Part shown: one piece after another, positions 23,413 to 31,422 of the stretch
How the letters are laid out: every line of letters starts with the position of its first letter
Position numbering within the stretch: position 1 is the stretch's first letter
NCBI GenBank assembly: GCA_022615575.1
Contig: JAKEGM010000037.1
Location: forward strand, 1 to 34,775
Origin: Planctomycetales bacterium
GTDB taxonomy: Bacteria; Planctomycetota; Phycisphaerae; Sedimentisphaerales; Anaerohalosphaeraceae
DNA: 34,775 nt
Reading direction: 5' to 3'
The notes under the pieces: model-generated
Told to the model about the DNA's origin: nothing
Database searches by the model: none
The model's input: only the letters and a program-made list of their open reading frames with translations
Made by a program: the position numbers and the translations under genes

Positions 23413-24471
23413 ATGGCAAAGAAGACGGCACAAACAAAAAAGAATCTTAAAGCGGCCGATGTGCTCGGCAAGGACGATTTGATTGTTATCGGTGGGGCGG
23501 GCGGCTTTATCGCCGGGGCGCTGGCAAAGTATTTTCATGAGCAGGGATTCAGGCGGATTCGGGCGATAGATAAGAAACCCCTGCCCCAATGGTACCAGAT
23601 TACGCCGGGCGTCGAAAGTTTGTGCATGGATTTGAGTGAGAAGCAATGTGCTATCGAGGCCTGCAAGGGGGCCAAAGAGGTCTATAATCTGGCGGCGGAT
23701 ATGGGCGGCATGGGCTTTATCGAGCGGTTCCGCGTGGAATGCCTTCGGAGTGTGCTGATTAATACGCACATGATTGAGGCGGCGTATTGCGCCGGTGCCG
23801 AGCGGTATTTCTTTTCGTCGTCGGCCTGTGCGTACAATGTTGAACTGCAGAAGGATCCGCACGTGCGGGCGCTGAAGGAATCGGATGCCTATCCGGCGAT
23901 GGCCGAACGCGGCTACGGCTGGGAAAAGCTCATTTCAGAGATGTTCTGCCAGGAATACTGGGCGGAGCGGGGCATGAAGACCGCCATTGCCCGATTCCAT
24001 AATGTCTACGGGCCGTTCGGCACATGGGATGGTGGACGTGAGAAGGCCCCGGCGGCCATTTGCCGCAAGGTCATCGAAGCCAAGGACAGCGGCCGGCATG
24101 AAATCACCATCTGGGGCAGCGGCCGGCAAACGCGCAGCTTTATGTATATTGACGATTGCGTTAACGGGATCGATATAATTATGCATTGCAAGGACTTGAT
24201 TGCTGTGCCGATTAACCTGGGGTCCAACGAGCTGATTGCCGTCAATGACCTGGTTTCGTATGCCGAACAGATTGGCGGCATCAAGCTCAAACGCCGCTAT
24301 GATATGGATGCCCCGCAGGGTGTGGCCGGCCGCAACAGCGACAACACGTTCATCAAACAGGTACTGAGATGGGAGCCGGATACGCCGTTCAAGAAGGGCT
24401 TGAAGAAAACCTATGACTGGATCGAGCGGCAGTACTATGACCGCAAGGCCGGTAAACGAACCGTAAGTTAG
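23413..24471 (+). CDS. GDP-mannose 3,5-epimerase-like NDP-sugar epimerase
   Basis: 352-residue extended SDR. The NAD-binding loop GGAGGFI starts at residue 27. Segments specific to plant-type GDP-mannose 3,5-epimerase are conserved: YNLAADMGGMGFI, SSSACAYN with C139, RFHNVYGPFGTWDGGREKAP, QTRSFMYIDDCV and GVAGRNSDNT. The catalytic pair is Y168 and K172 (YGWEK). The known reaction links GDP-D-mannose and GDP-L-galactose. Since L-fucose is 6-deoxy-L-galactose, the enzyme might act here on a 6-deoxy substrate, which is inference. The start with GAAGG 8 nt upstream is used over a codon 15 residues earlier. It is the first gene of the fucose operon. Confidence 0.9.
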   Translation: MAKKTAQTKKNLKAADVLGKDDLIVIGGAGGFIAGALAKYFHEQGFRRIRAIDKKPLPQWYQITPGVESLCMDLSEKQCAIEACKGAKEVYNLAADMGGMGFIERFRVECLRSVLINTHMIEAAYCAGAERYFFSSSACAYNVELQKDPHVRALKESDAYPAMAERGYGWEKLISEMFCQEYWAERGMKTAIARFHNVYGPFGTWDGGREKAPAAICRKVIEAKDSGRHEITIWGSGRQTRSFMYIDDCVNGIDIIMHCKDLIAVPINLGSNELIAVNDLVSYAEQIGGIKLKRRYDMDAPQGVAGRNSDNTFIKQVLRWEPDTPFKKGLKKTYDWIERQYYDRKAGKRTVS

Positions 24472-24541
24472 CCAGACGCGAGGTATTGACAAAAAGCATG
24501 TTTTTTCGATTGGGATGGAAATCAGAACAGGAGAAACCATT

Positions 24542-26104
24542 ATGAAAAAAGCATTTATGGTTTTAGCGATGATCGCCGTATGCGCGATGGCGTCGGCCGA
24601 GCAAAACCAGCTGGCCGCGAACGGACCGTTTGGGCCGGATTGGGAATCGCTCAAACAGTACCAATGCCCCGAGTGGTTCCGCGATGCCAAATTCGGCATC
24701 TGGGCGCATTGGGGTCCGCAGGCGGTACCGATGACCGGCGACTGGTATGCGCGCAGGATGTATATTGAAAATCATGAACAAAACAAATACCACCTTGCCA
24801 ACTATGGCCACCCCTCGGAGTTTGGCTACAAGGATATTATCCCGCTGTGGAAAGCCGAAAAATGGGATCCCGACCGGCTTATGTCGCTTTACAAGAAAGC
24901 TGGCGCAAAGTACTTTGTCAGCATGGGGGTGCATCACGACAACTTTTCGCTCTGGAATGACAAGTTCCACCGGTGGAATGCCGTCAACATGGGGCCGAAA
25001 CGTGATGTCGTCGGCGAATGGCAGAAAGCCGCAAAGAAGTATGCACTCCGGTTCGGTGTCTCCGAGCATCTGGCCGCCAGTTACACATGGTTTCAGACCA
25101 GCCGCGGTGCCGATAAAGAAGGTCCCCAAGCCGGCGTACCCTATGACGGTGCCAATCCCGAATTTGCCGACCTTTATCATGCCAAGGCCCAGCCGGACGA
25201 CACCGGCTGGTACACGACCAATCCGGTTTGGCACGCCGAATGGGCACAGCGCATCAACGGCCTGCTGGCGGATTACAAGCCCGACCTGCTGTATTCCGAT
25301 GGCGGTCTGCCCTTCGGCCTGTTCGGGCGGCAGGTTTTGGCCGATTTCTACAATCACAACATGCAGGCCCACAAAGGCCGTCTGGAAGCCGTGTACACCT
25401 GCAAGGGCCATGGCCTCCATCCAAACACGGAGAACAACCAGTTCGTCCAGGAGGCCTGTGTGCCCGATGTTGAACGAGGCGGTCTGACCGATATCCAGCC
25501 CTATGTCTGGCAGACCGACACGTCTATCGGCGACTGGTACTGCAACCGCAACTGGAAGCCCCGCGGCGCCGACTGGGTCATTCGTGCCTTGGCGGATATC
25601 GTAAGCAAAAACGGCAATCTGCTGCTGAATGTCGAATTACGGCCGGACGGTTCCATTGCCGAGGATGTCAAAAATACGCTGGAAACCCTGGGGCAGTGGA
25701 TGGCCGTCAACGGCGAGGCCATTTATGCAACCCGTCCATGGCTAACCTGCGGCGAAGGGCCGACGGTACTCAAGGGCGGCCATTTCGATGGCTCTTTTGC
25801 CCTGACAGCTCACGACATCCGTTTTACCACCAAAAAAGGAAAGCTCTACGCTATCGCGCTTGGCTGGCCTGCCGAAGGAAAATTAACGATTTGTTCTCTG
25901 GCTGTTCCCAACGAAATCAAATACGTCAAACTCCTGGGATATAATAAAAAACTGGTCTGGCAGCAGACGGATAAAGGGCTGGAAATTACACTGCCCTCCA
26001 AAAAAGTCAGCGAGATTGCCAGTGTGTTTGAGATTCGTGGGAAAAATCTTACGCCGGTACCGATTCCCGTCGAAAACAGCAGCCCCGATACCGCGGGGAA
26101 ATAG
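24542..26104 (+). CDS. Exported GH29 alpha-L-fucosidase
   Basis: 520-residue glycoside hydrolase that releases terminal alpha-L-fucose by a retaining mechanism. A signal peptide is present (MKKAFMVLAMIAVCAMASA). Family features: WFRDAKFGIWAHWGPQAVP near the N-terminus, YFVSMGVHHDNFSLWND, and PDLLYSDGGLPF, in which D253 is the predicted nucleophile. GNLLLNVELRPDGSI closes the catalytic domain; the C-terminal ~130 residues form the beta domain usual in GH29. AGGAGA lies 7 nt before the ATG. It lies 70 bp after the epimerase gene and supplies the sugar taken up by FucP. The sulfatases expected for fucoidan breakdown are not in the window. Confidence 0.93.
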   Translation: MKKAFMVLAMIAVCAMASAEQNQLAANGPFGPDWESLKQYQCPEWFRDAKFGIWAHWGPQAVPMTGDWYARRMYIENHEQNKYHLANYGHPSEFGYKDIIPLWKAEKWDPDRLMSLYKKAGAKYFVSMGVHHDNFSLWNDKFHRWNAVNMGPKRDVVGEWQKAAKKYALRFGVSEHLAASYTWFQTSRGADKEGPQAGVPYDGANPEFADLYHAKAQPDDTGWYTTNPVWHAEWAQRINGLLADYKPDLLYSDGGLPFGLFGRQVLADFYNHNMQAHKGRLEAVYTCKGHGLHPNTENNQFVQEACVPDVERGGLTDIQPYVWQTDTSIGDWYCNRNWKPRGADWVIRALADIVSKNGNLLLNVELRPDGSIAEDVKNTLETLGQWMAVNGEAIYATRPWLTCGEGPTVLKGGHFDGSFALTAHDIRFTTKKGKLYAIALGWPAEGKLTICSLAVPNEIKYVKLLGYNKKLVWQQTDKGLEITLPSKKVSEIASVFEIRGKNLTPVPIPVENSSPDTAGK

Positions 26105-26149
26105 CGCATGTGCGATTGCTGATTCAAAATTTAATTCAGGAAACGAGCG

Positions 26150-26950
26150 GTGAGTAAGCCTGTCAACAACATATCCAGGATTATCGGGAAGATTCAGTAT
26201 CGACTGGCGCTGGCGGGTGGATGGATTGACCAGCCGTTTGTGTCCAAGCACAATCCGACGCCGCCGGGGTCGATGGTGGTTGTGGCTGTCCAGCCGCAGT
26301 TCCGATGGATGGATCGTGCGGGCATCTGCGGCAGTACGCGCTCTGTCGCGATGGAGTTGTGGGGCGGCAAGCTGCCGGACGAAAAGCCGGAGAAACTGGT
26401 CCGGATTTTGTACGAAACGGAAAATAAAGACAAAGCCGATCCGTCCGGTTCGCAGGATATGATTGGGATTATTTATCCCGGAATCAGCCGCCTGGATTAT
26501 GATTATGGGTATGAGGGCGGGATTTTCCCGCGGCATATCGAATCAATCAACGACCCGGATATTGCCCAATGGCTGCAAACGCATTTATATATTCTGCCGG
26601 TCAACACCCGGCCGGATAGCTACAGTCCCCTGGGCAGGCAGAACCTGACGGCGGAGTGGGTGCAGCGGCTGGGGCAGTCCGGCAGGGATTGCTTTGATGC
26701 CATCATCAATATGGATTTGGCGATGCTGGGAGCGTCGTTTAATGCGTGCATGAAGGCCTGGCAAATACTGATGCCGGATATTGTGGAGCATCCGTCGCTG
26801 CCAAAGGATTTGATGCCTTTGCTGGAGTATTATCAGTCCGCGTATGCGGGGGCGATGTATTCCGGCTGCGGGGGCGGATACCTCTATGTGGCGTCTGAGC
26901 GAAAGGTGCCGGGGGCGTTTCAAATCAAGGTAAGGACGGCACGAAAATGA
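26150..26950 (+). CDS. Short GHMP-kinase-like protein, putative sugar kinase
   Basis: 266-residue protein resembling GHMP sugar kinases (fucokinase, heptose kinase). RLALAGGWIDQP matches motif 1 of that family, GICGSTRSVAMELW looks like a modified phosphate-binding motif 2, DPSGSQDMIG resembles the QD segment, and SGCGGGYLYVAS matches motif 3. It is ~70 residues or more shorter than most GHMP kinases, and the classical GLGSSA is not exact, so activity is uncertain. GTG start with AGGAAA 7 nt upstream. It overlaps the cytidylyltransferase gene by 4 bp. In this locus C1 phosphorylation of L-fucose is a reasonable guess. Confidence 0.68.
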   Translation: MSKPVNNISRIIGKIQYRLALAGGWIDQPFVSKHNPTPPGSMVVVAVQPQFRWMDRAGICGSTRSVAMELWGGKLPDEKPEKLVRILYETENKDKADPSGSQDMIGIIYPGISRLDYDYGYEGGIFPRHIESINDPDIAQWLQTHLYILPVNTRPDSYSPLGRQNLTAEWVQRLGQSGRDCFDAIINMDLAMLGASFNACMKAWQILMPDIVEHPSLPKDLMPLLEYYQSAYAGAMYSGCGGGYLYVASERKVPGAFQIKVRTARK

Positions 26951-27765
26951 CGGGCACGGTTATTATCACCTGCGGGTGTTTTGACAATCTGAGTTCAAGA
27001 CAGATTCGCTTCCTGCAGGAGGCATCGCGGGCGGGCGAACTCCATCTTTTGTTGTTTGATGATGCATTGACGGAATCACTTTATGGGGCGGCGCCGAAAT
27101 TTCCTTTGGCGGAACGGCAGTACTGTCTTGGGGCGGTGCGGTATGTCGAGCAGGTCCATGTGATTAGCGATGTGTCCGAACTGGAAAACGTCTCCAACCT
27201 TGTCGGCGGGTCCGTGGAGGGATGGTATTTGCAGGCGTCAGAGAACATACCTGAATGTTCGGTGTATGCGGATAAGCAGCATATTTCCTGTTGTCGAATC
27301 AAAAATGAACAGCTCATGGGTTTTCCGGAAAATACGCCGCCGGGACCGTCTTTGGCAAAGAAAGCAATCGTAACCGGCTGTTTTGACTGGTTTCACTCCG
27401 GGCATGTGCGGTTTCTGGAGGAGGCGTCCCAGTACGGCGACGTGTATGTGGTGGTGGGGCACGACAAAAATATCGAACTTCTCAAAGGCGTCGGCCATCC
27501 CATGTTCAGTCAGGCCGAGCGGCGGTATATGGCCGGAGCGATTCGTTTTGTGCGGCAGGCGCTTGTTTCAACGGGTCACGGCTGGCTGGATGCCGAACCG
27601 GAAATTCGTCGAATCCGGCCGGATTTTTACGTGGTCAACGAGGACGGCGACCAGCCGGCCAAACGCGAATTCTGCCGCCGGAACGGCATCGAGTATGTCG
27701 TCCTCAAGCGCCGGCCGAAGCCCGGCCTCCAGCGGCGAACCAGTACCCATCTTCGCGGCTTTTAA
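26947..27765 (+). CDS. Tandem cytidylyltransferase-like protein (first domain degenerate)
   Basis: 272-residue protein made of two homologous nucleotidyltransferase domains. Domain 2 (about 135-272) has an intact TGCFDWFHSGHVRFLEEAS with the HxGH motif (H150, H153), KGVGHP, and a C-terminal RRTST in the place of the ISSTR-like motif. Domain 1 (1-130) repeats the pattern (CGCFDNLSSRQIRFLQEAS, AERQYCLGAVRYV) but its HxGH is replaced by LSSR, so it is presumably non-catalytic. Enzymes of this fold transfer CMP, or sometimes AMP, to a phosphorylated substrate. Coupling to the kinase-like gene by ATGA suggests consecutive steps: sugar to sugar-1-phosphate to NDP-sugar. The nucleotide is unknown. 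Confidence 0.78.
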   Translation: MTGTVIITCGCFDNLSSRQIRFLQEASRAGELHLLLFDDALTESLYGAAPKFPLAERQYCLGAVRYVEQVHVISDVSELENVSNLVGGSVEGWYLQASENIPECSVYADKQHISCCRIKNEQLMGFPENTPPGPSLAKKAIVTGCFDWFHSGHVRFLEEASQYGDVYVVVGHDKNIELLKGVGHPMFSQAERRYMAGAIRFVRQALVSTGHGWLDAEPEIRRIRPDFYVVNEDGDQPAKREFCRRNGIEYVVLKRRPKPGLQRRTSTHLRGF

Positions 27766-27801
27766 GGGCATTTTAAGGCAAAAACGGGCGAATTTTTTTA
27801 G

Positions 27802-27829
27802 TTGCTCTCAGCCGCAGATGTGTTAAACT
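27802..27829 (+). promoter_or_regulatory. Possible promoter of fucP-fucU
   Basis: -35 TTGCTC (27802-27807), a 16-bp spacer and -10 TAAACT (27824-27829) in the 129-bp gap before fucP. Both boxes are moderate matches. Confidence 0.4.
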
Positions 27830-27894
27830 GCTCCACATTTATGCGAGGGGTGTGAAGGTTATCGAAACAAGGAATTTTTTGAAAGGTGACTGCT

Positions 27895-29235
27895 ATGGCA
27901 GAAGCACATGCTTCCAAGGTTGAGGCTACTCCGAAGCCGAGGGTTATTCCGCACGGTATCCTGTGGTCCTTTATCCTGGTTACATTCCTGTTTTCGCTGT
28001 GGGGATTTGCCAACGATATTACAAACCCGATGGTGGCGGCCTTCAAGAATATCCTGCTGATCAGCAATTCCGAAAGTGCGCTGGTGCAAACGGCTTTCTA
28101 TGGCGGCTATTGCGTCATGGCGTTTCCAGCGGCGCTGTTTATCAAACGCTTCAGTTACAAGACCGGGATTCTATTGGGGCTTGCACTCTATGCGGCCGGC
28201 TGCCTGATGTTCATTCCTTCCGGCTGGATGATGGCGTTTTGGGCCTTTCTGCTGTCCTATTTTGTGATGACCTGCGGTCTGTCGTTTCTGGAAACCAGCG
28301 CCAATCCCTATATTCTTGCGATGGGTCCGGAAGAAACGGCGACCCGCCGGCTTAACTTCGCCCAGTCGTTTAACCCGATGGGGTCTTTGGTCGGGATGCT
28401 GGTTACAAAAAACATCATCCTTGCCCGCCTTGATAAAACCGATGAGGCGGGCCGCCGCGTCCTGCGGGAAACTGCTCCCGATCAGTTTGCTGCCATGTGC
28501 AAGCACGACCTGGATATCATTGTCTGGCCTTACTTGCTGCTGGGGTTGGTGGTTTTGGCGATGTTCTTTGTGTTTCTTGTGGCACGGCTTCCGCGCAGCA
28601 AGGGCGAAGAGCATACCTCGCTCGACTTGGGGCAGACGCTTTTACGGCTCTGGCGCAACAAAAAATATGTCGAGGGCGTGGTTGCTCAGACCTTTTATGT
28701 CGGCGCTCAGATTACGTGCTGGACCTTCATCATTCAGTACGCCGAAAATGAACTCGGAATGGCAAAAACAACCGCTCAGATGTGGAACATGGTAGCCATG
28801 GCCATCTTTGTCAGCAGCCGTTTTATCTGCACGTTTCTGCTGAAATATTTCAGTCCCGGCGGTCTGCTGCTAACCCTGGCGCTGGGTGGATTTGGCCTGA
28901 CGGCCGGAACAATCTTCGTCAAAGGCATGGTCGGCTTGTACTGCCTGATTGGCGTTTCCGCCTGTATGTCGCTGATGTTCCCGACGATTTACGGTATTGC
29001 TCTTAAAAAGTTGGGCGACGATGCCAAGCTGGGCGCGGCCGGGCTGATTATGGCTATCGGCGGCGGAGCGGCCATGCCGTATCTGCAGGGGTGGATCATG
29101 GATATGGACGCGTGGAATTTGGGCTTTATGACGCTGTCGAGCACGCGGGCTTCGTTTGTGCTGCCGCTGATTTGTTTTGTGGTTATCGCCATTTTTGGAT
29201 TCCGGACATCGAACGTACACGGCCATAAGTATTGA
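27895..29235 (+). CDS. fucP: L-fucose:H+ symporter FucP-type MFS permease
   Basis: 446-residue major facilitator with about twelve membrane helices. The FucP/sugar-permease signatures are clear: SLWGFANDITNPMVAAFK in helix 1, QTAFYGGYCVMAFPAALF in helix 2, SFLETSANPYILAMGPEETA and LNFAQSFNPMGSLVG. The Asp in FANDI and the Glu in FLETSANPY correspond to residues used for proton and sugar coupling in E. coli FucP. The ATG with AAAGG 8 nt upstream is preferred to a GTG three codons earlier. Substrate fucose is supported by the fucosidase upstream and fucU downstream. Confidence 0.92.
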   Translation: MAEAHASKVEATPKPRVIPHGILWSFILVTFLFSLWGFANDITNPMVAAFKNILLISNSESALVQTAFYGGYCVMAFPAALFIKRFSYKTGILLGLALYAAGCLMFIPSGWMMAFWAFLLSYFVMTCGLSFLETSANPYILAMGPEETATRRLNFAQSFNPMGSLVGMLVTKNIILARLDKTDEAGRRVLRETAPDQFAAMCKHDLDIIVWPYLLLGLVVLAMFFVFLVARLPRSKGEEHTSLDLGQTLLRLWRNKKYVEGVVAQTFYVGAQITCWTFIIQYAENELGMAKTTAQMWNMVAMAIFVSSRFICTFLLKYFSPGGLLLTLALGGFGLTAGTIFVKGMVGLYCLIGVSACMSLMFPTIYGIALKKLGDDAKLGAAGLIMAIGGGAAMPYLQGWIMDMDAWNLGFMTLSSTRASFVLPLICFVVIAIFGFRTSNVHGHKY

Positions 29236-29272
29236 TTGAATAATCGGTCAATGAGTGAGAGGATTAAAAACA

Positions 29273-29719
29273 ATGCTCAAAAATATCCCAAGCATTCTAA
29301 GCCCGGAACTGCTGAAGGTTTTGATGGAAATGGGGCATGGAGATGAGTTGGTGATTGCTGATGGGAATTTTCCGGCCGCCTCGATTGCCCGCCAGACGGT
29401 ATCCGGCCAATTGATCCGAATGGATGGACACGGCGTGCCCCCTGTACTGGGGGCGATTTTACGGTTGTTTCCGTTGGATATTTATGTCCCCAAACCGGTT
29501 GCCCTGATGCAGGTCGTTCCGGGCGACAAAGTCAAAACGCCGATCTGGGACGACTACCGCAAAATCCTGAAGGCCAGCGGCGAGAAATTCGACGACTTTG
29601 AATTCGTTGAACGGTTTGCGTTTTATGAACGGGCTAAAAAGGCCTATGCGGTCATTGCCACCAGCGAATCAGCCCTCTATGCCAATATCATCCTCAAAAA
29701 GGGCGTGGTGATTGCCTGA
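29273..29719 (+). CDS. fucU: L-fucose mutarotase FucU (RbsD/FucU family)
   Basis: 148-residue mutarotase that interconverts alpha- and beta-L-fucose after uptake. Family signatures are MGHGDELVIADGNFP (H22 and D30), MDGHGVPPVLGAILRLFPLD, and the C-terminal FYERAKKAYAVIATSE followed by YANIILKKGVV. Length is right for FucU. The ATG is used with GAGAGG 10 nt upstream; a GTG six codons earlier is possible. It follows fucP by 37 bp. Its stop is immediately followed by the remnant described at 29731. Confidence 0.94.
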   Translation: MLKNIPSILSPELLKVLMEMGHGDELVIADGNFPAASIARQTVSGQLIRMDGHGVPPVLGAILRLFPLDIYVPKPVALMQVVPGDKVKTPIWDDYRKILKASGEKFDDFEFVERFAFYERAKKAYAVIATSESALYANIILKKGVVIA

Positions 29720-29730
29720 TTAAAGACCGG

Positions 29731-29898
29731 TCGATGCAGCACATCGGCGAAATTTTTGAATGTAAAGCCCTTTTTCGGGCGGCGTTCTTCGAGGATGTGC
29801 CAGCCGTTCGAAAGCTGCTTTAGATGTTCGGCCGGCGGTTCCGTTCCGCCCTGGCATGGCACACACTTTCGCTCCGCAAGCTCGGTTATTTTCCATTC
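29731..29898 (-). pseudogene. Remnant of pterin-4a-carbinolamine dehydratase (PCD/DCoH family)
   Basis: One minus-strand frame reads ~55 residues matching the N-terminal half of PCD: WKITELAERKCVPCQGG, then LKQLSNGWHILEE, then KGFTFKNFADVLHR. After this the similarity stops abruptly, 12 bp from the fucU stop, and the frame runs on into antisense fucU sequence. The half with the catalytic histidines (usually near HHPD) is missing. No start codon is found at the expected place (TTA-GAA precedes TGG). It is therefore a fragment broken at both ends, left by a deletion next to fucU. The rest of 29720-30079 shows nothing else. Confidence 0.72.
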
Positions 29899-30079
29899 TA
29901 ACCCTTTTGTTTTTACACAATTTCTCTGTAACCTGTAGAAAATACGCTGCAAACCAATCGGGTGTTTGGAGAGATGTTTTGAGTGGGCAGAGGCAAAAAA
30001 AGATTGAAAAAACTGTTGCTGTACCGTATGATGCGCTCCATAAAGCAAATAAAACCAATCCGTTAAAGGGAGTATGAAA

Positions 30080-30943
30080 ATGGAAAATGGTTCGGCAAGA
30101 CCCCAGAATTTGATTGAAACCACGGATGCGCTGGAGGCCGTCAGCGCCTGCCAGTCCATGAAAAATGTCTTCTTTACGCTGATTCTGATTGGATTGATAT
30201 TCTGTCAGATTGTCTTTTGGCTGAACCATTTTGGTCTGATAGCCAAGAATGTGTGCAATCCGTGTAAAATCGAGTCGGCGGCGGCCGGAAAATGCGCAAA
30301 AGGGGTGTGTACCCCCGTGTTTTTAGCCGCGACCATGGATAAAGTCGGACAGGTTGAACCTGCGGCCGTCGATTCTCAAGCGGCCCAGGCCGTCCAGCCG
30401 CCGGCGGATAAGGTTGAGTCGGCCGGTCCGACAAAACCGGAAGACCCTCAAACAACGGCCTCTGTCCCTGCGCAGGAGCAGGTAGAAAAATCAGGGAAGG
30501 TCGGGCTGAAAGAGAAAATTGCCTTGTTTCATATTTCCTGCCGGTTTGCCAAAGGCCTGGTTGCGGTGTGCAATTTTGTGATTCTGGCCGGAGCGATTCT
30601 TTACTCCCTGTCGCTTCTGATGTGTGTCAAAATTTCGCTGGCAGGGCGGCTGGGCGGCATTAACCACAGTGTGCGGGCGTTTTTTATCTCGCTGCTTTTG
30701 CTGGTGATGCTGATTCCCTGGCAGGTTATTTTGCCCAAAGCGATGCTTGGAGCGGTCTGGCTGCCGGGTGAGTTGCTGTGCGGCGGCTGGTGCAGGGCCG
30801 ACGGTGTCGTTCTCTGGAAGGTGATGCTGTATCTTCGCTTTTGCGGGTTATGGCTGGTTGCGGTGTGGCTGCTGCTGTGGACACAGATTCGCTCTGCCAA
30901 ATGGGCGCGTGCCACACTCCGCCGTCTGGGTCTTGCACGGTAG
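30080..30943 (+). CDS. Multi-spanning membrane protein, function unknown
   Basis: 287-residue protein of no named family that I recognise. One hydrophobic segment lies at about residues 30-50 (NVFFTLILIGLIFCQIVFWL). A Cys-containing extracytoplasmic stretch (CNPCKIESAAAGKC) and an Ala/Pro/Gln-rich linker (about 95-145) follow. Three to four membrane helices fill the C-terminal half (KGLVAVCNFVILAGAILYSL, VRAFFISLLLLVMLIPW, LRFCGLWLVAVWLLLW). The second of two close ATGs is chosen because AAGGGAG lies 7 nt before it and only 1 nt before the first. The next gene, also membrane-bound, may be functionally linked. Confidence 0.75.
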   Translation: MENGSARPQNLIETTDALEAVSACQSMKNVFFTLILIGLIFCQIVFWLNHFGLIAKNVCNPCKIESAAAGKCAKGVCTPVFLAATMDKVGQVEPAAVDSQAAQAVQPPADKVESAGPTKPEDPQTTASVPAQEQVEKSGKVGLKEKIALFHISCRFAKGLVAVCNFVILAGAILYSLSLLMCVKISLAGRLGGINHSVRAFFISLLLLVMLIPWQVILPKAMLGAVWLPGELLCGGWCRADGVVLWKVMLYLRFCGLWLVAVWLLLWTQIRSAKWARATLRRLGLAR

Positions 30944-31044
30944 GGAGATTAAAAATCAAACATCAAAAGACAAAATGACAGTGTGGAAAAAATCTGTTAT
31001 TTTGATGGGTGCTTTTTAATTTAGGCCGTCAGCGGAGGACTTTA

Positions 31045-31422
31045 ATGGAAGATATGACGCAGGACAATGCGGACATAGAACAGAATGCAGCAATCGCGGA
31101 CGATGCCGTGCCGGTGTGTCCAAACTGCCTGGAACCGTGCCATCCGCTGGATAATTACTGTCCCCACTGCGACTCCAATGAGCCAATCAATCCCCTGGCG
31201 TCCTATATGCCGTTTGTTGACGTTCGTTTCAGATTTGGGATGATCGGCAAACTATGGCGTAAAACATGGGCCTCGGACACGAAGGTTATTGTGCGAGTCA
31301 TTTATCTTTTAATGTTCATGGTGTTTCTCCCTTTTTTTCTTCTGATTGGGCTGTCTTTTGTTATTTACGAAAAACTGGCAACCCGAAAAGAAGAACCGGT
31401 TGTTGGGCAGGAAGGTGAATGA
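31045..31422 (+). CDS. Small zinc-ribbon membrane protein, function unknown
   Basis: 125-residue protein. An acidic N-terminus leads to a zinc ribbon (CPNCLEPCHPLDNYCPHC, two CxxC pairs), then an amphipathic stretch and one strong membrane helix near the C-terminus (VIYLLMFMVFLPFFLLIGLS). GGAGG lies 6 nt before the ATG, which favours it over an in-frame codon 12 residues upstream. The stop overlaps the next start by 4 bp (ATGA). Zinc-ribbon-plus-helix proteins of this kind are common in Planctomycetota without known roles. Confidence 0.75.
   Translation: MEDMTQDNADIEQNAAIADDAVPVCPNCLEPCHPLDNYCPHCDSNEPINPLASYMPFVDVRFRFGMIGKLWRKTWASDTKVIVRVIYLLMFMVFLPFFLLIGLSFVIYEKLATRKEEPVVGQEGE

Noticed and set aside
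29720-30229. 169-codon minus-strand frame
   Set aside because: The neighbouring frame on the same strand carries the PCD-like sequence; this frame is an out-of-phase shadow and overlaps the start of the membrane protein gene at 30080.
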